From contig OY540813.1 of the NCBI GenBank assembly GCA_961205875.1, positions 26,445,001 through 26,509,000 of the forward strand: a stretch of 64,000 nucleotides of DNA, given 5' to 3'. How positions within the stretch are numbered: position 1 is the first letter of the stretch; every line of letters starts with the position of its first letter. The notes below the pieces were generated by a model. That model was given only the letters and a program-made list of their open reading frames with translations, was not told the DNA's origin and ran no database searches. The stretch is from Sialis fuliginosa (lineage: Eukaryota; Arthropoda; Insecta; Megaloptera; Sialidae). Position numbers and translations under genes: made by a program. Shown here in pieces: positions 1 to 11,376 of this stretch.

Positions 1-2208
1 TTTTGTTAAACTAAATCAATATCAAAACGATCTTATTTGAACTATGAAAGTCCGTTCAATATTGGATCAGTAGTTTTTGTGTTTAATCCAAAATAACATA
101 AATTTTATTTAAACCATCAAAATGGATTTTATTGCTGATAAATTGACATAAATTTAAAAAATCAACAGACAGCGCCTAATGATTCGAATATTAGTATTGA
201 TATGTATAAATAATAAATATATTAGATACGAAATAAATTTACATAAATAATTAACACGAAGGAGCTGTCAGAAGAGGATTTTTCCATCTGACAGACAACA
301 AAAATATAAAAACAAATTAAATAAGATAATTTCATTTCCAGTTAACTTTCCTATTACATTTTCACTCTCGCAAATAAAAAATTTCACAAAGTGAAAAGTA
401 CATGAAATATTTTTACGTTAAGAATGTCTCCTTAATATAATATTTAGTCTAATGAACATTTCTCAAAATTATATTCTATTTGAATTCTTGTAACAATCTC
501 CAAAAAGAGGACACAATCTGAATATAAACACTTTGGAAAGTTTTGTTGAATATGTTACTAACGGCCACTTTTACGACAGTTTTAAAGTAACTTTTGGATA
601 AACGTGAACATAATGGTTGCTCTCTTATTTTTTCATCAAATATGGAAGTTAAGTATTAATATTAAAAACATATAACACATAGTACATAAATCTATTAAGT
701 AGATATGAGATTTTCAATTAGCCATGTGGAATTTTCTTCAATTGAATTAAATGTCTGGTGTTATAAAGAATTGTCCACTACCAAACCAACATTTTTCTAT
801 GTGTAATTGATAACTATGTTATGTAAAATAAATTATGTTGACTATGAATTTTAACAATTTAATTTTTAGAATTACGAAAAAATATACGTTTTTCTGTAAA
901 TGAATTACTACTTAAATACTTTAAGTGGCGACTCCAAACCGTTAAGAATAAAAAATAATATTTTTATTAATTTATAATATGAATGATACGCCGCTGACTT
1001 TACGGAGCACATTTTTGCGGAGCGAACTTCCTTCAATATTAGGTAATGTTTTATGAGTTATATGTACATATATTTCCTTATCTAACAATAAAATTTGTAT
1101 GTATTTAATGCTATTATTTAATGTCATTAAAGACATTTATATATAATTTAAAAAATATGTTTTCATAATTTATTTTAAATAGATATATTTATACAATATG
1201 TAGTACTTCAGAAATGCTTTATATTTATTATCACTATTACACAAACATGTTTGTAGATAATGTGAACTAATTTGCCACAAGTCGTGCCTCCTCTGTCAAA
1301 GAGATTACACGTGTCAAAGGACTTCATCAACACGTCTTAACAGAAACTTATTTATAACGCCATTAACAAATGCGTGTGTTCCAATATTACTGTCAGCGTT
1401 TGCAAAATAATTAATTAAATATAAAAGTTTAAACTAATCATTTTATGAATATTATATTTTATTATTTTTATTGGTGCTATACAGTTGATTGAATAAAAGA
1501 CATTTATTTTTATTTTTAGTGTATATTTATGCATGAATAATATTCATATGTAGTTTATTTTATTTTTTTTAATCTATACGTCATTTTAAAAACTATGAAA
1601 TTCATTTTGATAGTTTTTAGAATATTGTTAGTTCCGAGTAAATTAGTTTAGGCTTATCTATTATTATCAATGTGTGGTTTTTTAGAGTAGTCAATCGCGC
1701 GGGTATTCGCCGATTTCTAAATAAACGCAGGTAAAACCTTGAGTAAATGTTAGATAATCATGATTTGATATATATTAAGAAATAATTTATCTAATTAAAT
1801 TGAGTTCCACCCCTGACTTCGGTTTTTTGCTCTTCAATTAAATTTTGTTTGGTTTTTTTGACTCTTTTAAAATAAAAAATTTGGGGAAGCATAAATAACA
1901 TTCTGCACCGGGCCATAATATTCCTTAATCCGCCACTGAGTATATAATATTCATACGTACATATATATACATAAAGGTATATACAGAACAAATATTCCAT
2001 GAACATAATATACAATTATAATTAAATAAAAATTACGTTCAAACAGATATTTACCTTGAAAACCGACCTACATTCATCCATCCCAGATTCCACTAATGCA
2101 TTATTCAGTAAATAATTCGTGTTCATTATTAATATTTGTTACAAACCAATGAACAAGCAAACGTACCTATAAATACCCATAGATAAAGTAACATAATCAA
2201 CAGCAGTA
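1..2208. other. AT-rich DNA without a gene
   Basis: No coding signal was found on either strand. Most of it is A/T runs. A segment at about 237-285 ('ACGAAGGAGCTGTCAGAAG') resembles 3838-3882 ('ACGAAGAGCTGTTGGAAG'), so the two are probably fragments of one dispersed repeat. A hAT-like end lies at 1880-1941. The 74-residue minus-strand frame at 1791-2015 runs across that repeat end and has no domain. Confidence 0.6.
1880..1941 (-). mobile_element. hAT-like element end (fragment)
   Basis: Read on the minus strand, the segment begins CAGTGGCGGATTAAGG and continues through GGCCCGGTGCAGAA. CAGTGGCG is a usual start of hAT terminal repeats in animals, and the GGCCCGG block is common just inside such ends. 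No second terminus or 8-bp target duplication was found, so this is a solo end or truncated copy. Assignment rests on motif memory. Confidence 0.4.
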
Positions 2209-2300
2209 CATTCTGCCTGTTTGATATTCATCGATGGCCACCATTCATTCAGTTCGTATGTAAATATGGTCGGTTTGATTAAGGTTTATCGAAAACGGGG
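2209..2300 (+). repeat. Dispersed repeat, copy 1
   Basis: Shares an interrupted ~95-bp match with 6104-6200: 'TGTTTGATATTCATC', then 'ATTCATTCA', 'TATGTAAATAT' and 'TGATT' at matching spacing. Identity looks moderate, as for an old dispersed repeat. No terminal repeats were recognised. Confidence 0.45.
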
Positions 2301-2337
2301 ATAAACGGAAACGAATTCATGTTATTATATATACAGG

Positions 2338-3060
2338 ATGCCTAGTTTAAGATGGACACCTTTCCTATCCTTTTTATTACCGGGGATAGAAAGATGGTTA
2401 GATAAAGAAAATTCAGTATTCAATTTTTGAGAAAAAGTGAAAATCAAATATTTATTTTGATCTATAATATCCAAAATAAAAAAAAATATAAAATAATTGT
2501 ACAAGTTTTATTACTTACTAGATCAAAATAAACGTGTTTTTTTTTTAAATATATACATATATATGAGTTATGTCCGGTATTATAAACAAGCTAGCAAATT
2601 TGCTAGCTTGCAAGCACATCCAAATGAGGTTTCAAACGTATCTGACAGTTATCTTTAAGTTTTATGAAATGTTTCTCAATTTTCGCGCACACGTGGTATG
2701 TAAAAACCAACAGTATTAAAACAGTGGTGATTAAAAAGTCGCCAATTGTGTTACAACTAGTTGAAGTATCACTGCTCTAAATTCCATATCTAATCCATAG
2801 ATACTAGTACAAAATTAATACCCCATTTGAGAGTGCTTCCAACTAGCAAATTTTACGAGCACCTTATAATGCCGGACATTAGAATCAAATAAAAAATATA
2901 ATATTTAAAAAAAAGTCTCATTCAACTATCATTTTATCACCGGCAATAAAAAATATCAATTGTTTAAAATTTGTATTTTTGAGTTTTATCTCTGATCTTC
3001 TGAAAATACCACAGAATGGTGGTTGAAAAGTCCGGTGTAACAAAAGTATACAAAATATAA
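2338..3060. mobile_element. Old fold-back element interrupted by a MITE
   Basis: The left part has 'TTTTATTACCGGGGATAG...GATGGTTAGA'. The right part, reverse-complemented, has 'TTTTATTGCCGGTGATAA...GATAGTTGAA'. The two are inverted around the MITE at 2571-2878, which therefore inserted into the loop of an older fold-back. The left end starts ACAGGATGCCTAG, like the ACAGGGTG ends of Tc1/mariner-type MITEs. The right end is unclear. The arms have diverged clearly, so the host copy is older than its insert. Confidence 0.4.
2571..2878. mobile_element. 308-bp MITE with TTA target duplication (PIF/Harbinger-like)
   Basis: The left terminus is TGTCCGGTATTATAA and the right is TTATAATGCCGGACA. Both are flanked by TTA (2568-2570 and 2879-2881), the 3-bp duplication expected of PIF/Harbinger elements. 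Inside each end are further inverted matches: 'GCTAGCAAATTTGC' on the left and 'CTAGCAAATTTTACGAGCA' on the right. There is no coding capacity. A truncated copy in opposite orientation lies at 45746-45995. Family assignment is inferred from the duplication length and terminal repeats only. Confidence 0.7.
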
Positions 3061-5699
3061 AATACTATTGATAATTTTGGTAATTTTATTTTTTCAGACT
3101 AAATCTATATACAACATCATATACATGTAATAAATAATTAATAATAAAAATAATTTTGTTTTTGTTTTTTTTTTTTTTGGTCGAGAACAAATTCATTATA
3201 ATAACGAGCATTATAGTTAAAATGAATCGTGAATAAAAACAATGTTAGTTTTAGAAATATGAATGTCAATTTGTAAAAAAAGGCAAAAATGATTACACAT
3301 AAGTATGAAAACATAAAGTAAGAACACTCATTACATATACAGTAATAATAAGAATGCCTGTAATAAATGTAAATGTGGGAGAACGATAGTAATTTTATTT
3401 TAACTTAACATTCGTTTTTGCTTCATAAAATAATATTAATTCTTGAATATTAATATTACAGATCCAACATTGAATATACAAATAAGAATAGGATAAAATT
3501 TAAGATAAAATTAATGTTAAATAAATCAAGACTCAAAAGATATAAATAAATCACGAAATATCAAGCAAAATGTATACAATGAAACATTACAGGAGACGAG
3601 GTTTAAATTAAATTAAATAAATAAATTTCGTCTCAGTTAAAAATCTCGTAAAAAAAATAATCGGCTTCATCTCGTACATACAACCGAGACGATATCGACA
3701 CCATTTTTTTTATTTATTTCTTATGTATTAAACAAATACATATTCAAATATCAAGAATTGTTATATTTTACTTTAATTATTCATTTTAAAGATTCAAATC
3801 GAATAGAATGTTTTATTATTTTACTGTAAAAAAAATAATTTACATTTAATTATTACGAAGAGCTGTTGGAAGAGGACCAGATCCGGTCGACATTATGTGT
3901 GCCATAAATTAATAAAACATTTAATTAAATGGAATGAGAGTTAAATTATGGGTACTACAAAAATTATGCAACATTCTTTCATCCGGCAGTTTTTTTTTAA
4001 ATAAAACACTTTTCTCTTAAAAAACATAAAATACCTATTTTATTATTAAATACCAATGATTGAATAATACTTTAAAATCAAGACTCTCGACGAAACTAAA
4101 GTAAAGTTAATTACCAGTCTCTTCTATGAATTTAAGTCTTATTATATTTACAATAAAGTAGAGTAAAAATCTACAAATATTTTTGTTAAAAATCTATCAA
4201 TAAAACAATGTTTGTATATAGGTACATATAAACATTGGTTAGTAGATTCAATACTGCCAATGGCTTTGTGCTCTTTACAGACAATAAATATAAAACACCC
4301 TAGTTTTTCTATTGCCGTTCTACATCAAATCATGTAGTTTTCAACCCCACTGATAAATTCTATCAACATGTACTAAATTAATCAGCAATACCGGTACATT
4401 ATGTTTCATCAAGTTTTAATAAATTTTATGATCCGAAATATCGTAATTTTAATTTGTTTGATTTATTTTTAGGATTCACACCAGTGGCGTTGTTAATCTG
4501 TGTGTTAAATATTTACGTTATATTATATTATATAATAATAAGTAATTACCTACATATATTAACTACAAATATGTTATCCAAGTATTAATTTTCAATAAAT
4601 TAAAACTTTGTGACATCTATATTATGCTTGAATTGTTTAAAAGTCTGTAGCTCTATTTTTTAAGACTCTAGATTTACTATCTGAATCAGTTTTAATAAAA
4701 TAAGTATTTCGTTATACTTCATTTTTCAGACAATTATTTTTGAAACTTTTTTATATACATATACATATATGTACATAGAAATGAAGTGAATTTTATGATG
4801 CTCTTGACAAGTCAAACATTTTTCGCTCCTATCTCCTTCTGTGATAAAAATTTATAGAAAAAAAAATATAGTACAATCTGTAACAAAGGAACAAAAATAA
4901 ACAAAATACATCTAAAAAGAAGTGGACGATATTCAAAGATCTATAATTGTGGTAAAAAGGGTAGAACCTATAGTACATAAATAAATTTTAAAAATTAATG
5001 AGTGAAATCTCTTCTTTTAAGAATAAAAAAAAAAGTAAAATCATTGTTGGGTACATTGGATTTAAAAATATTTTGACAAAATCTGTTGATACAGTTCAAA
5101 AGTTACAAGTTTAAAAATGCTTTTTTAGATTTGATCTCCAATTTTTTCCACACTTTTAGAAAATCGTGGATAAATGTTTTCAAATAGCATTAAGAGATTC
5201 TGTTTACAAAAAATAGGTGTGACTGTGTCAGGATGCACAGTCGATTGATGGATTGACGTGAATACGTGGTAATGTGGTTAAATAAAACTCAGAATCATGG
5301 ATTGATACATTTAATTTTTTTTTATTAAGCAGAAACGTTTGAATATTTGTAAAATGGACATAAATTGTTGCTGTAAACTTAATCTAAACAAAGAAATATA
5401 GAACTAGTATTGTATTATACAATTATTTCTTATGATTTGTAAGAACATAAAAACAATTAATTAATATTTACAAGCGAAACCGTGGAAATACGAAGTTTAC
5501 TTTTTATTTTTTTTATTCAATTTAAAAAACTTTAATCAAAATATTAAAAACGTTCCTGGGTAGACAATATATGTATTCTTATATAATGTTACTTTTTTCA
5601 ATTAAATTAATATTTACAAGCGAAATGATAGAAACACAAATTTAGTTTTTGTTGTTTTTTTTAATAATATGAAGATTTTTAACTCATTAAAACTAGTTA
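3061..5699. other. AT-rich DNA, no gene seen
   Basis: Strongly AT-rich with poly-A and poly-T tracts and no supported coding frame. A patch at about 3585-3705 has several GTCTC/GAGAC words ('GAGACGAGG', 'CGTCTCAG', 'CGAGACGAT'). It may be a worn relative of the GTCTCGTCTC-rich hAT-like elements at 36640-36951 and 45075-45152. The 3838-3882 repeat fragment also lies here. Confidence 0.5.
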
Positions 5700-6103
5700 A
5701 GTGCTTTGATTTGTACTTGTATCGCGTAGATCTAATCGAGATCTATACTTTGAGCGTCGAGATATACTAATTATAAATTTACGCTAGCGCGCAAACTGAT
5801 CTCTGCGCGTTACATCAAGTTTCTGAAATGCCCACCCAGTATCTGGCGTGAAACACTAGACGTTATTCATGTCAAAAATGTTTAACCATATGCACATTGA
5901 CAAATAAAAAACATTCGATCACATCAGTTCTGTGTCTTACATTTCTTAAAAAAATATTTCTAGGAAATAAGATCGATAGCCTTTGTTCATACGTTACTTC
6001 CATTTGCGTACTAATTTTACCTCATGACGTAGCTGCCCCTGTAATCGCCGGCCGATAATTAGTGTAATTAAAGTAATACAATCATGGCCAGTTGTGATAC
6101 ACG
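5700..6103. other. Unique-looking segment richer in GC
   Basis: The base mix is more balanced than the flanks, with 'GAGATCTATACTTTGAGCG', 'TTACGCTAGCGCGCAA' and 'GTAATCGCCGGCCGATAATT'. No open frame or terminal repeat was found. It could be a cis-regulatory element or an unrecognised repeat; the sequence alone does not decide. Confidence 0.25.
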
Positions 6104-6200
6104 AGTACATTTTAACTTGTTTGATATTCATCACTGGTCGGAATTCATTCAACTTATATGTAAATATATCCGCTCTGATTGAAGCCCATCGGAAATATTC
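6104..6200 (+). repeat. Dispersed repeat, copy 2
   Basis: Second copy of the ~95-bp repeat at 2209-2300, same orientation. It matches over 'TTGTTTGATATTCATC', 'AATTCATTCA', 'TATGTAAATAT' and 'CTGATTGAAG'. Confidence 0.45.
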
Positions 6201-6412
6201 CGTTCACTCGAAATCACAAATCACACACAGTTAAACCGTTTAAGGTAATTATCATTAACGAATATTTAGATCACGAAAATACTCTTGTTGATCTTTCCAA
6301 GTTAAATTAGTAAAATATACAAATAATGATGTAATTTAATTTTTATAAAATAACTTTAAATATAAAATATTTCCTGTCTGGCATATGAACCGTTCAGAAA
6401 CCATAACTTTTA

Positions 6413-6974
6413 GGCCCTCCGCAACGAGAATTGCAAACCAGTTGCCTAAGGAACCGTTTGGTGACTTTGAAAGTGTAACATTTTTTTGCAATCAGTTTCC
6501 AACTGGTTTTGTACAACTGTGCTTGCAGGTCGAATTTCGGTTTCAGTTGCGTAATTGCATGATATTTTAGCTTTATAATTATAATAATATTAATAATTAT
6601 TTATAATTAAAATTATTAGTTAATTATCATTATTCCTATTAATAATTACCTACTTACTTAGTTCATTCAGAATAAATGATCAGTTAATAAACATTAAATT
6701 TGTCGAGGAGGTGGAAAAATATGAAGCTCTATACAAATACTACAGTCCTGGGTATTCAAGAATGTTTGACATGTTGCCAAACGTCAAAAAAAAACTTTTA
6801 AAAATCGCGTTTTTTTCACGGTAATTCCCATAAAACTGTCGACTGATCAAGGTTCAGTTGCGCTCGTGTGCAGAGCGAGGACTTAAATCGATTGCAAACC
6901 AGTTGAAAAATAGTCGCTTCCGCAACTGGTTTGCGATTCTCATTGCAAAACAGTCGCACCGTGTGCGGAGGGCC
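6413..6974. mobile_element. 562-bp MITE with subterminal repeats, TA-flanked
   Basis: The ends are GGCCCTCCGCA and TGCGGAGGGCC, each next to TA. The word GCAAACCAGTTG occurs just inside the left end (about 6432) and again near the right end (about 6894), with its inverse CAACTGGTTTGC at about 6919. GTTGC/GCAAC words cluster in both flanks of the element. Such subterminal arrays are often transposase-binding sites. A 61-residue plus-strand frame at 6385-6570 is incidental. The superfamily is uncertain. Confidence 0.65.
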
Positions 6975-7019
6975 TAAGTACCGAAAAATAAATAAAATAA
7001 AAAGCTGGTTTTTAATAAT

Positions 7020-7302
7020 TCAATCTAATTTTAATTTTTTGTCATTCTGATACCTTGTAAAGTTTACGTTGTTCAAAAAAAAGTTTTCAATTAAAGATTC
7101 GTTTTTTTACGTAGAAGATTACTGAATAAAAACTATAGGTTCCTATTTAAAAAAATTATGTTGACCTTCAAATATCCTTGAAGGCTACGTTAAAATGATT
7201 ACCCCCTTACCACCAAACATTTTTTGGTTGCAACATTTATTTTTATAAGCGATGGTTCTGAGATAAAAATCTGTAACACTTTAAATGCCCCACCCTGTAT
7301 GT
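7020..7302 (-). mobile_element. Half of a fold-back MITE ending ACAGGGTGGGG
   Basis: Read from 7302 on the minus strand it starts ACAGGGTGGGGCATTTAAAG and runs as unique-looking AT-rich sequence. ACAGGGTG is the usual outer end of TA-inserting Tc1/mariner-type MITEs, as seen at 34830 and 38372. The inverted partner arm is absent, so this is a solo half. Confidence 0.4.
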
Positions 7303-8195
7303 AAAAAACGGACAACGCCATGCATAAAGTTTGTTTTCAACCTACATTATTTCAAAATCAGTAACAGCATGAACAACATAAAATCGGTTTTCAAATTTAA
7401 ATAGTAGGTACATTTATTACGGATTTTAATGTGTGAAAAAATATTTTTTGAAACATCGCAGCATGAATGCCCGACACTCACATTTTTTCTATTATAATAA
7501 TTCATAAAAGTTATAAACATGTTATATGTATATTTCAAATTATATAGGTAATTTATGAAACATGAAATGTAAAATTCAAATATACATTTAAATATTTAAA
7601 TAATCTCAGTTTATATGTTTAAACGCAAGTTAGAAATAGTTTTAAGAATAGTTTTGATAAAGGTAATTAGGTATATTATTTATTTATTTTAATCCTCAAA
7701 CAAAGTTGATGGGGGCTGGATGATACGAGCTCTGATTTATATAGAGCGCGAAATATTAATTGTATGAACTTTAATCTCTGCTAATAATCAGGGAACAAAC
7801 AATAGCAGTTATAATGTGTTTCGTTAATAATTTAAATCAGTGTTTAATATAATAAATTGAACACATGACATATACTTAATACAAAATTTCAATTTGCATT
7901 TTGATTGAATTTATTTAGGATACTACGAACTCATCCAAATATCACCGTATATATAAATAAATACTTGTTTTGAATAATTCAGTATTGATTTTTGTTCGGC
8001 TGTATTTGCATTAAATATAAAGTTTGTATTGCGTACCTACAATATGCGGGGCTGTTATCCGGTTTTCGCGAAATTGGTTTAATTAATATGTGCTTTGTCG
8101 TACATAAAAGTGAATATTTCATACAATTTTGTTTTGAAAAATTACAAAGTGATTAATTTATGCACAATAAGTACAACATGTGTTTTGTATAACAA
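7303..8195. other. AT-rich DNA, nothing recognised
   Basis: No terminal repeats, no coding similarity and no structured motif seen. The 63-residue minus-strand frame at 7347-7538 is low-complexity and not supported as a gene. Confidence 0.6.
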
Positions 8196-8722
8196 AGTTT
8201 AAAAAAATATAGTTTACCATTTTCTATATTTATTTACTTTAATTTATCGCCATATCCAAAGTATAGAAGAAAGTTATGAAGTTATTTCTGAAAGCAGTCT
8301 TCAATTTCCGTTTCAGATCAAAAAAAATACTTCCGTGTTTGTCTGTCCCCTAAATCTTTTTCATACGCATACCAATAACTACTGAACGGATTTTAATGAT
8401 ACCTACTTGGTTTGTTTATTGGCCCTGGCTAGAAATTAATACCATATAAAAATCAAAAAAAGTTTTAAAAATATAGTTTACCATTTTCTATATTTATTTA
8501 CTTTAATTTATCGCCATGTCCAAAGTATACAAGAAAGTTATGTGAACATTTCTGAAAGCAGTCTTCAATTTCCGTTTCAGATCAAAACAAATACTTCCGT
8601 GTTTGTATATCTCCTAAATCCTTTTCATACGCATAACAATAACTACTGAACGAATTTTAATGATACTTCGTTTGTTAGTTGGCTCTAGCTAGATAATCCC
8701 ATATAAAAATTAAAAAAATCAG
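8196..8722 (+). repeat. Tandem duplication, period about 265 bp
   Basis: The units 8196-8460 and 8461-8722 lie head to tail. Both carry 'ATATAGTTTACCATTTTCT', 'AAAGCAGTCTTCAATTTCC', 'ACTTCCGTGTTTGT' and 'AACTACTGAACG'. They differ by scattered substitutions and small indels, so the duplication is not recent. The phrase 'actactgaacgnattttaatgatac' resembles the internal part of many insect non-autonomous repeats, so the unit is itself probably transposon-derived. Confidence 0.7.
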
Positions 8723-9296
8723 ATTGGTGTGGTTTTCTGTTTTTAATCTCAAGACGATGTTAAAATCATAAGAAACTTTTTTTGTAAAAAAATATTATCT
8801 TACAATTATGTAAAGTTTTTTTTAAATAAACCAAAAATCGCATTAAAAAATCTGAAAATTCAAGAAGACAAATGCCTAAAATCACAAATAAAATTGGTTT
8901 AAAAATTTGTAAGAAATCGATATAAAAAATAAAATAAGTCTGTCCTAACTTTTATCAATTTAATTTTATTGAAAAGTTTGAGTTATAGACTTAATATAGG
9001 TTATAAGCAATAAATATCAATTTGACTTGCACTTGTGAACACATAGCAATGGCACGACATAACAAACTTAACAACAATTGAATTTAAAAACTTTTTGAAA
9101 AAATACGTAAGTACAGTGAATGATGATATATTTTTCTTGTAAACGCGGCAATATTATACACATTTTTAAAATTTTTGAAGATTATAATAATAAAAAAACG
9201 TTTACATATTTAAATGTCTTAAACTGTCTGTTTTCATTTGATACCTTACTCGAATTTGGATAAAATATCGCTACGCATAAAAAGAGACTCGACTAC
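8723..9296. other. AT-rich DNA, nothing recognised
   Basis: A/T-rich sequence with no supported feature. Confidence 0.5.
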
Positions 9297-9742
9297 AAGA
9301 TACTAGCACCAGTCTTGGCCGCTTTGAGAGCAAGGTATACTGTTTTTGCGATTGATGGGCTTTTTTGTAATTCTCATGAACTCATGTTACTAATAAAACA
9401 AGTAACTCTTTATTAAATCAATGTCCGAAAATACAGTTTTATTTTGTTTATCTTTTTCTCTAGTGATGGATATAGTACAACTAGTAATGGACACCCAGTG
9501 ATGGAAACTTGCTAATGATTACAAAATGATAAGTACTACGACACAAAAGTTATAAAATAAAGAATCGTAAAATTTGAAACAATGTAAAGCAGATTCTACA
9601 CCAATAATATAATTAGTCTTAATATCCACCATTTTGACACTTATTGGCCGATTGTCATCAATTTAAGCTGTTTGAGATTTTAGTGTCTATAGATTACGAT
9701 TCTGTAATGGGGTATGATCCAAAACTGGTACCAGTACCTTAT
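9297..9742. mobile_element. MITE family D, long copy (TIR AAGRTACTRGCACCAGTCTTG)
   Basis: The left end reads AAGATACTAGCACCAGTC, and the right end reverse-complemented reads AAGGTACTGGTACCAG. Inside the right end lies 'CCACCATTTTGACAC' followed by 'TATTGGCCGATTGTCATCAA', shared with the truncated copy at 46150-46366. A 120-bp copy with both ends is at 14737-14856. No coding frame. The target duplication is not clear, so no superfamily is assigned. Confidence 0.6.
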
Positions 9743-10641
9743 CACCCTTTGCAAAATTTACACAAGATTGTACTGTGGAATCACTAGATTAATACTCTGA
9801 AAAACCGTATAAAAACAATCTTACAAAAAATTTTAACAAAATCGAATAAACCACTTATAACCATTCTATAATATAACACACAATTCAAGTGTAACACCAA
9901 AAAAACTGTAATGTAAAATCATAGTGTCATTGAGATTCACTATCGTTTTCCATGAATTCAGATTAATATTGAGTTTATAAAAACGATAATGCAAAACCGA
10001 TAAAAAAGTGTCTGTATTTCATAAAATTACATTGAAGGTAAAGTTTGAATTTAAATTATGTAGATACCTTTTTCTATTAAATGTTCTTGAGGGCAATCAT
10101 TCCCAGAATTTAGTAAAAAAATATTTATGAGCATGAAAAGATTACTGTAAAATTACGTATGCATGTATTTAAAATTAGTAATACCGGCACGAATTTTATA
10201 TTAAATTACAATTTTAATATTAAAATTAATTAATATTATACAATATTAAATCATATTTCTCAGTTAATAAATATTGTAATTTAGCGCATTGATCCCAAGC
10301 TTATAAAAACATTAAAAAAGAAGAAAAACATTAATAAACGTGGCGCCTAGAACTGATTTCTACAGAGATTAAGACAGTGCTCATCTTAATCTTTATTGAC
10401 ATCTATTTATAGAACGTTATCCTATGTGTATACATTCATTATTCTGAGATTTTAATTTTTTTTTAACATTAATTTCTCATTGTTACCATTATTTTCAATG
10501 ATATACATATGTATATAGTGACCCGACAAAAATGCGCTATCAAAAAAATTATAGTTTTATTGTTCTCTGCTTTCGGTGTACATGTATTTTTAATTATAAT
10601 TATTTTATTTATAGTCAACATATTAATAAATCGGCGAGTTT
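9743..10641. other. AT-rich DNA, nothing recognised
   Basis: Low-complexity A/T sequence. No gene, terminal repeat or hairpin stands out. Confidence 0.5.
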
Positions 10642-11376
10642 TATTTTGCTTCCTCGCAATATCGAAGATACGAGAAGCTTTGTAATCGTTTTAAAATGAT
10701 ATAAGAAAATGTTCTCCGTACGTACGTTTCACGTCAAGACACTTTTCGTTCCGTGTCTGCCTGTCTATCCGTCTGTGTGTGTGTCTGCCCCCTGAATCCT
10801 TGTCACACGCATAACTCATGAACCTCTGAACCGATATTATTGAAACTTGGTCGGATGGTTGGGTCTAGTTTAAGGACGGTCCCATTTCAAAATCATCAAA
10901 ATTGTGTGTAAGGAGTGACATCCCAAAATATTTATTTCTTCAAGATATCTCAAGAACAACACATGTTACGTGAACATTTTATAGAACCTTTTTTATAGAA
11001 CATTCAATTTCCTATAATACAGGTCTACAATGTTCGTTGTAAAATATTCCCTTACAAAGATTTATCTCAATTTGCTTTTAAAAAACGTGTTTTGTTTTTT
11101 TAAATTGATATTTACTTTGATATATTAAATGTCGTTTTGACGTTTGCATAAATTTAGATTTAGATTGAAATTGTCAAAAAGAATAATCAGGTGCGTCTAA
11201 AGGAAAATTTCGAACTAATATTTTGTAGTAACATTCTATCAAAAAAAATGGTTAACCAATTCCAGGCAATTTATCTAAACACTTTATCGGTTTTTAATTT
11301 AAATTGTTCAATAATTAACTATCTTTGGTGAATTTGGCTCGAGGAACCACTGTAAATTTACTCGGCAGATGTTTTT
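10642..11376 (-). mobile_element. Dispersed repeat family F, copy 1
   Basis: About 735 bp. It matches, in reverse orientation, 30292-31037 over its length and 22062-22570 over most of it. One end carries 'GCTTCCTCGCAATATCGAAG' and 'ATACGAGAAGCTTTG'. The other carries 'CTCGGCAGATGTTTTTT'. The core has 'TGAACCGATATTATTGAAACTTGG' style sequence that recurs in copy 3. No long open frame. An autonomous parent was not seen. Confidence 0.65.
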
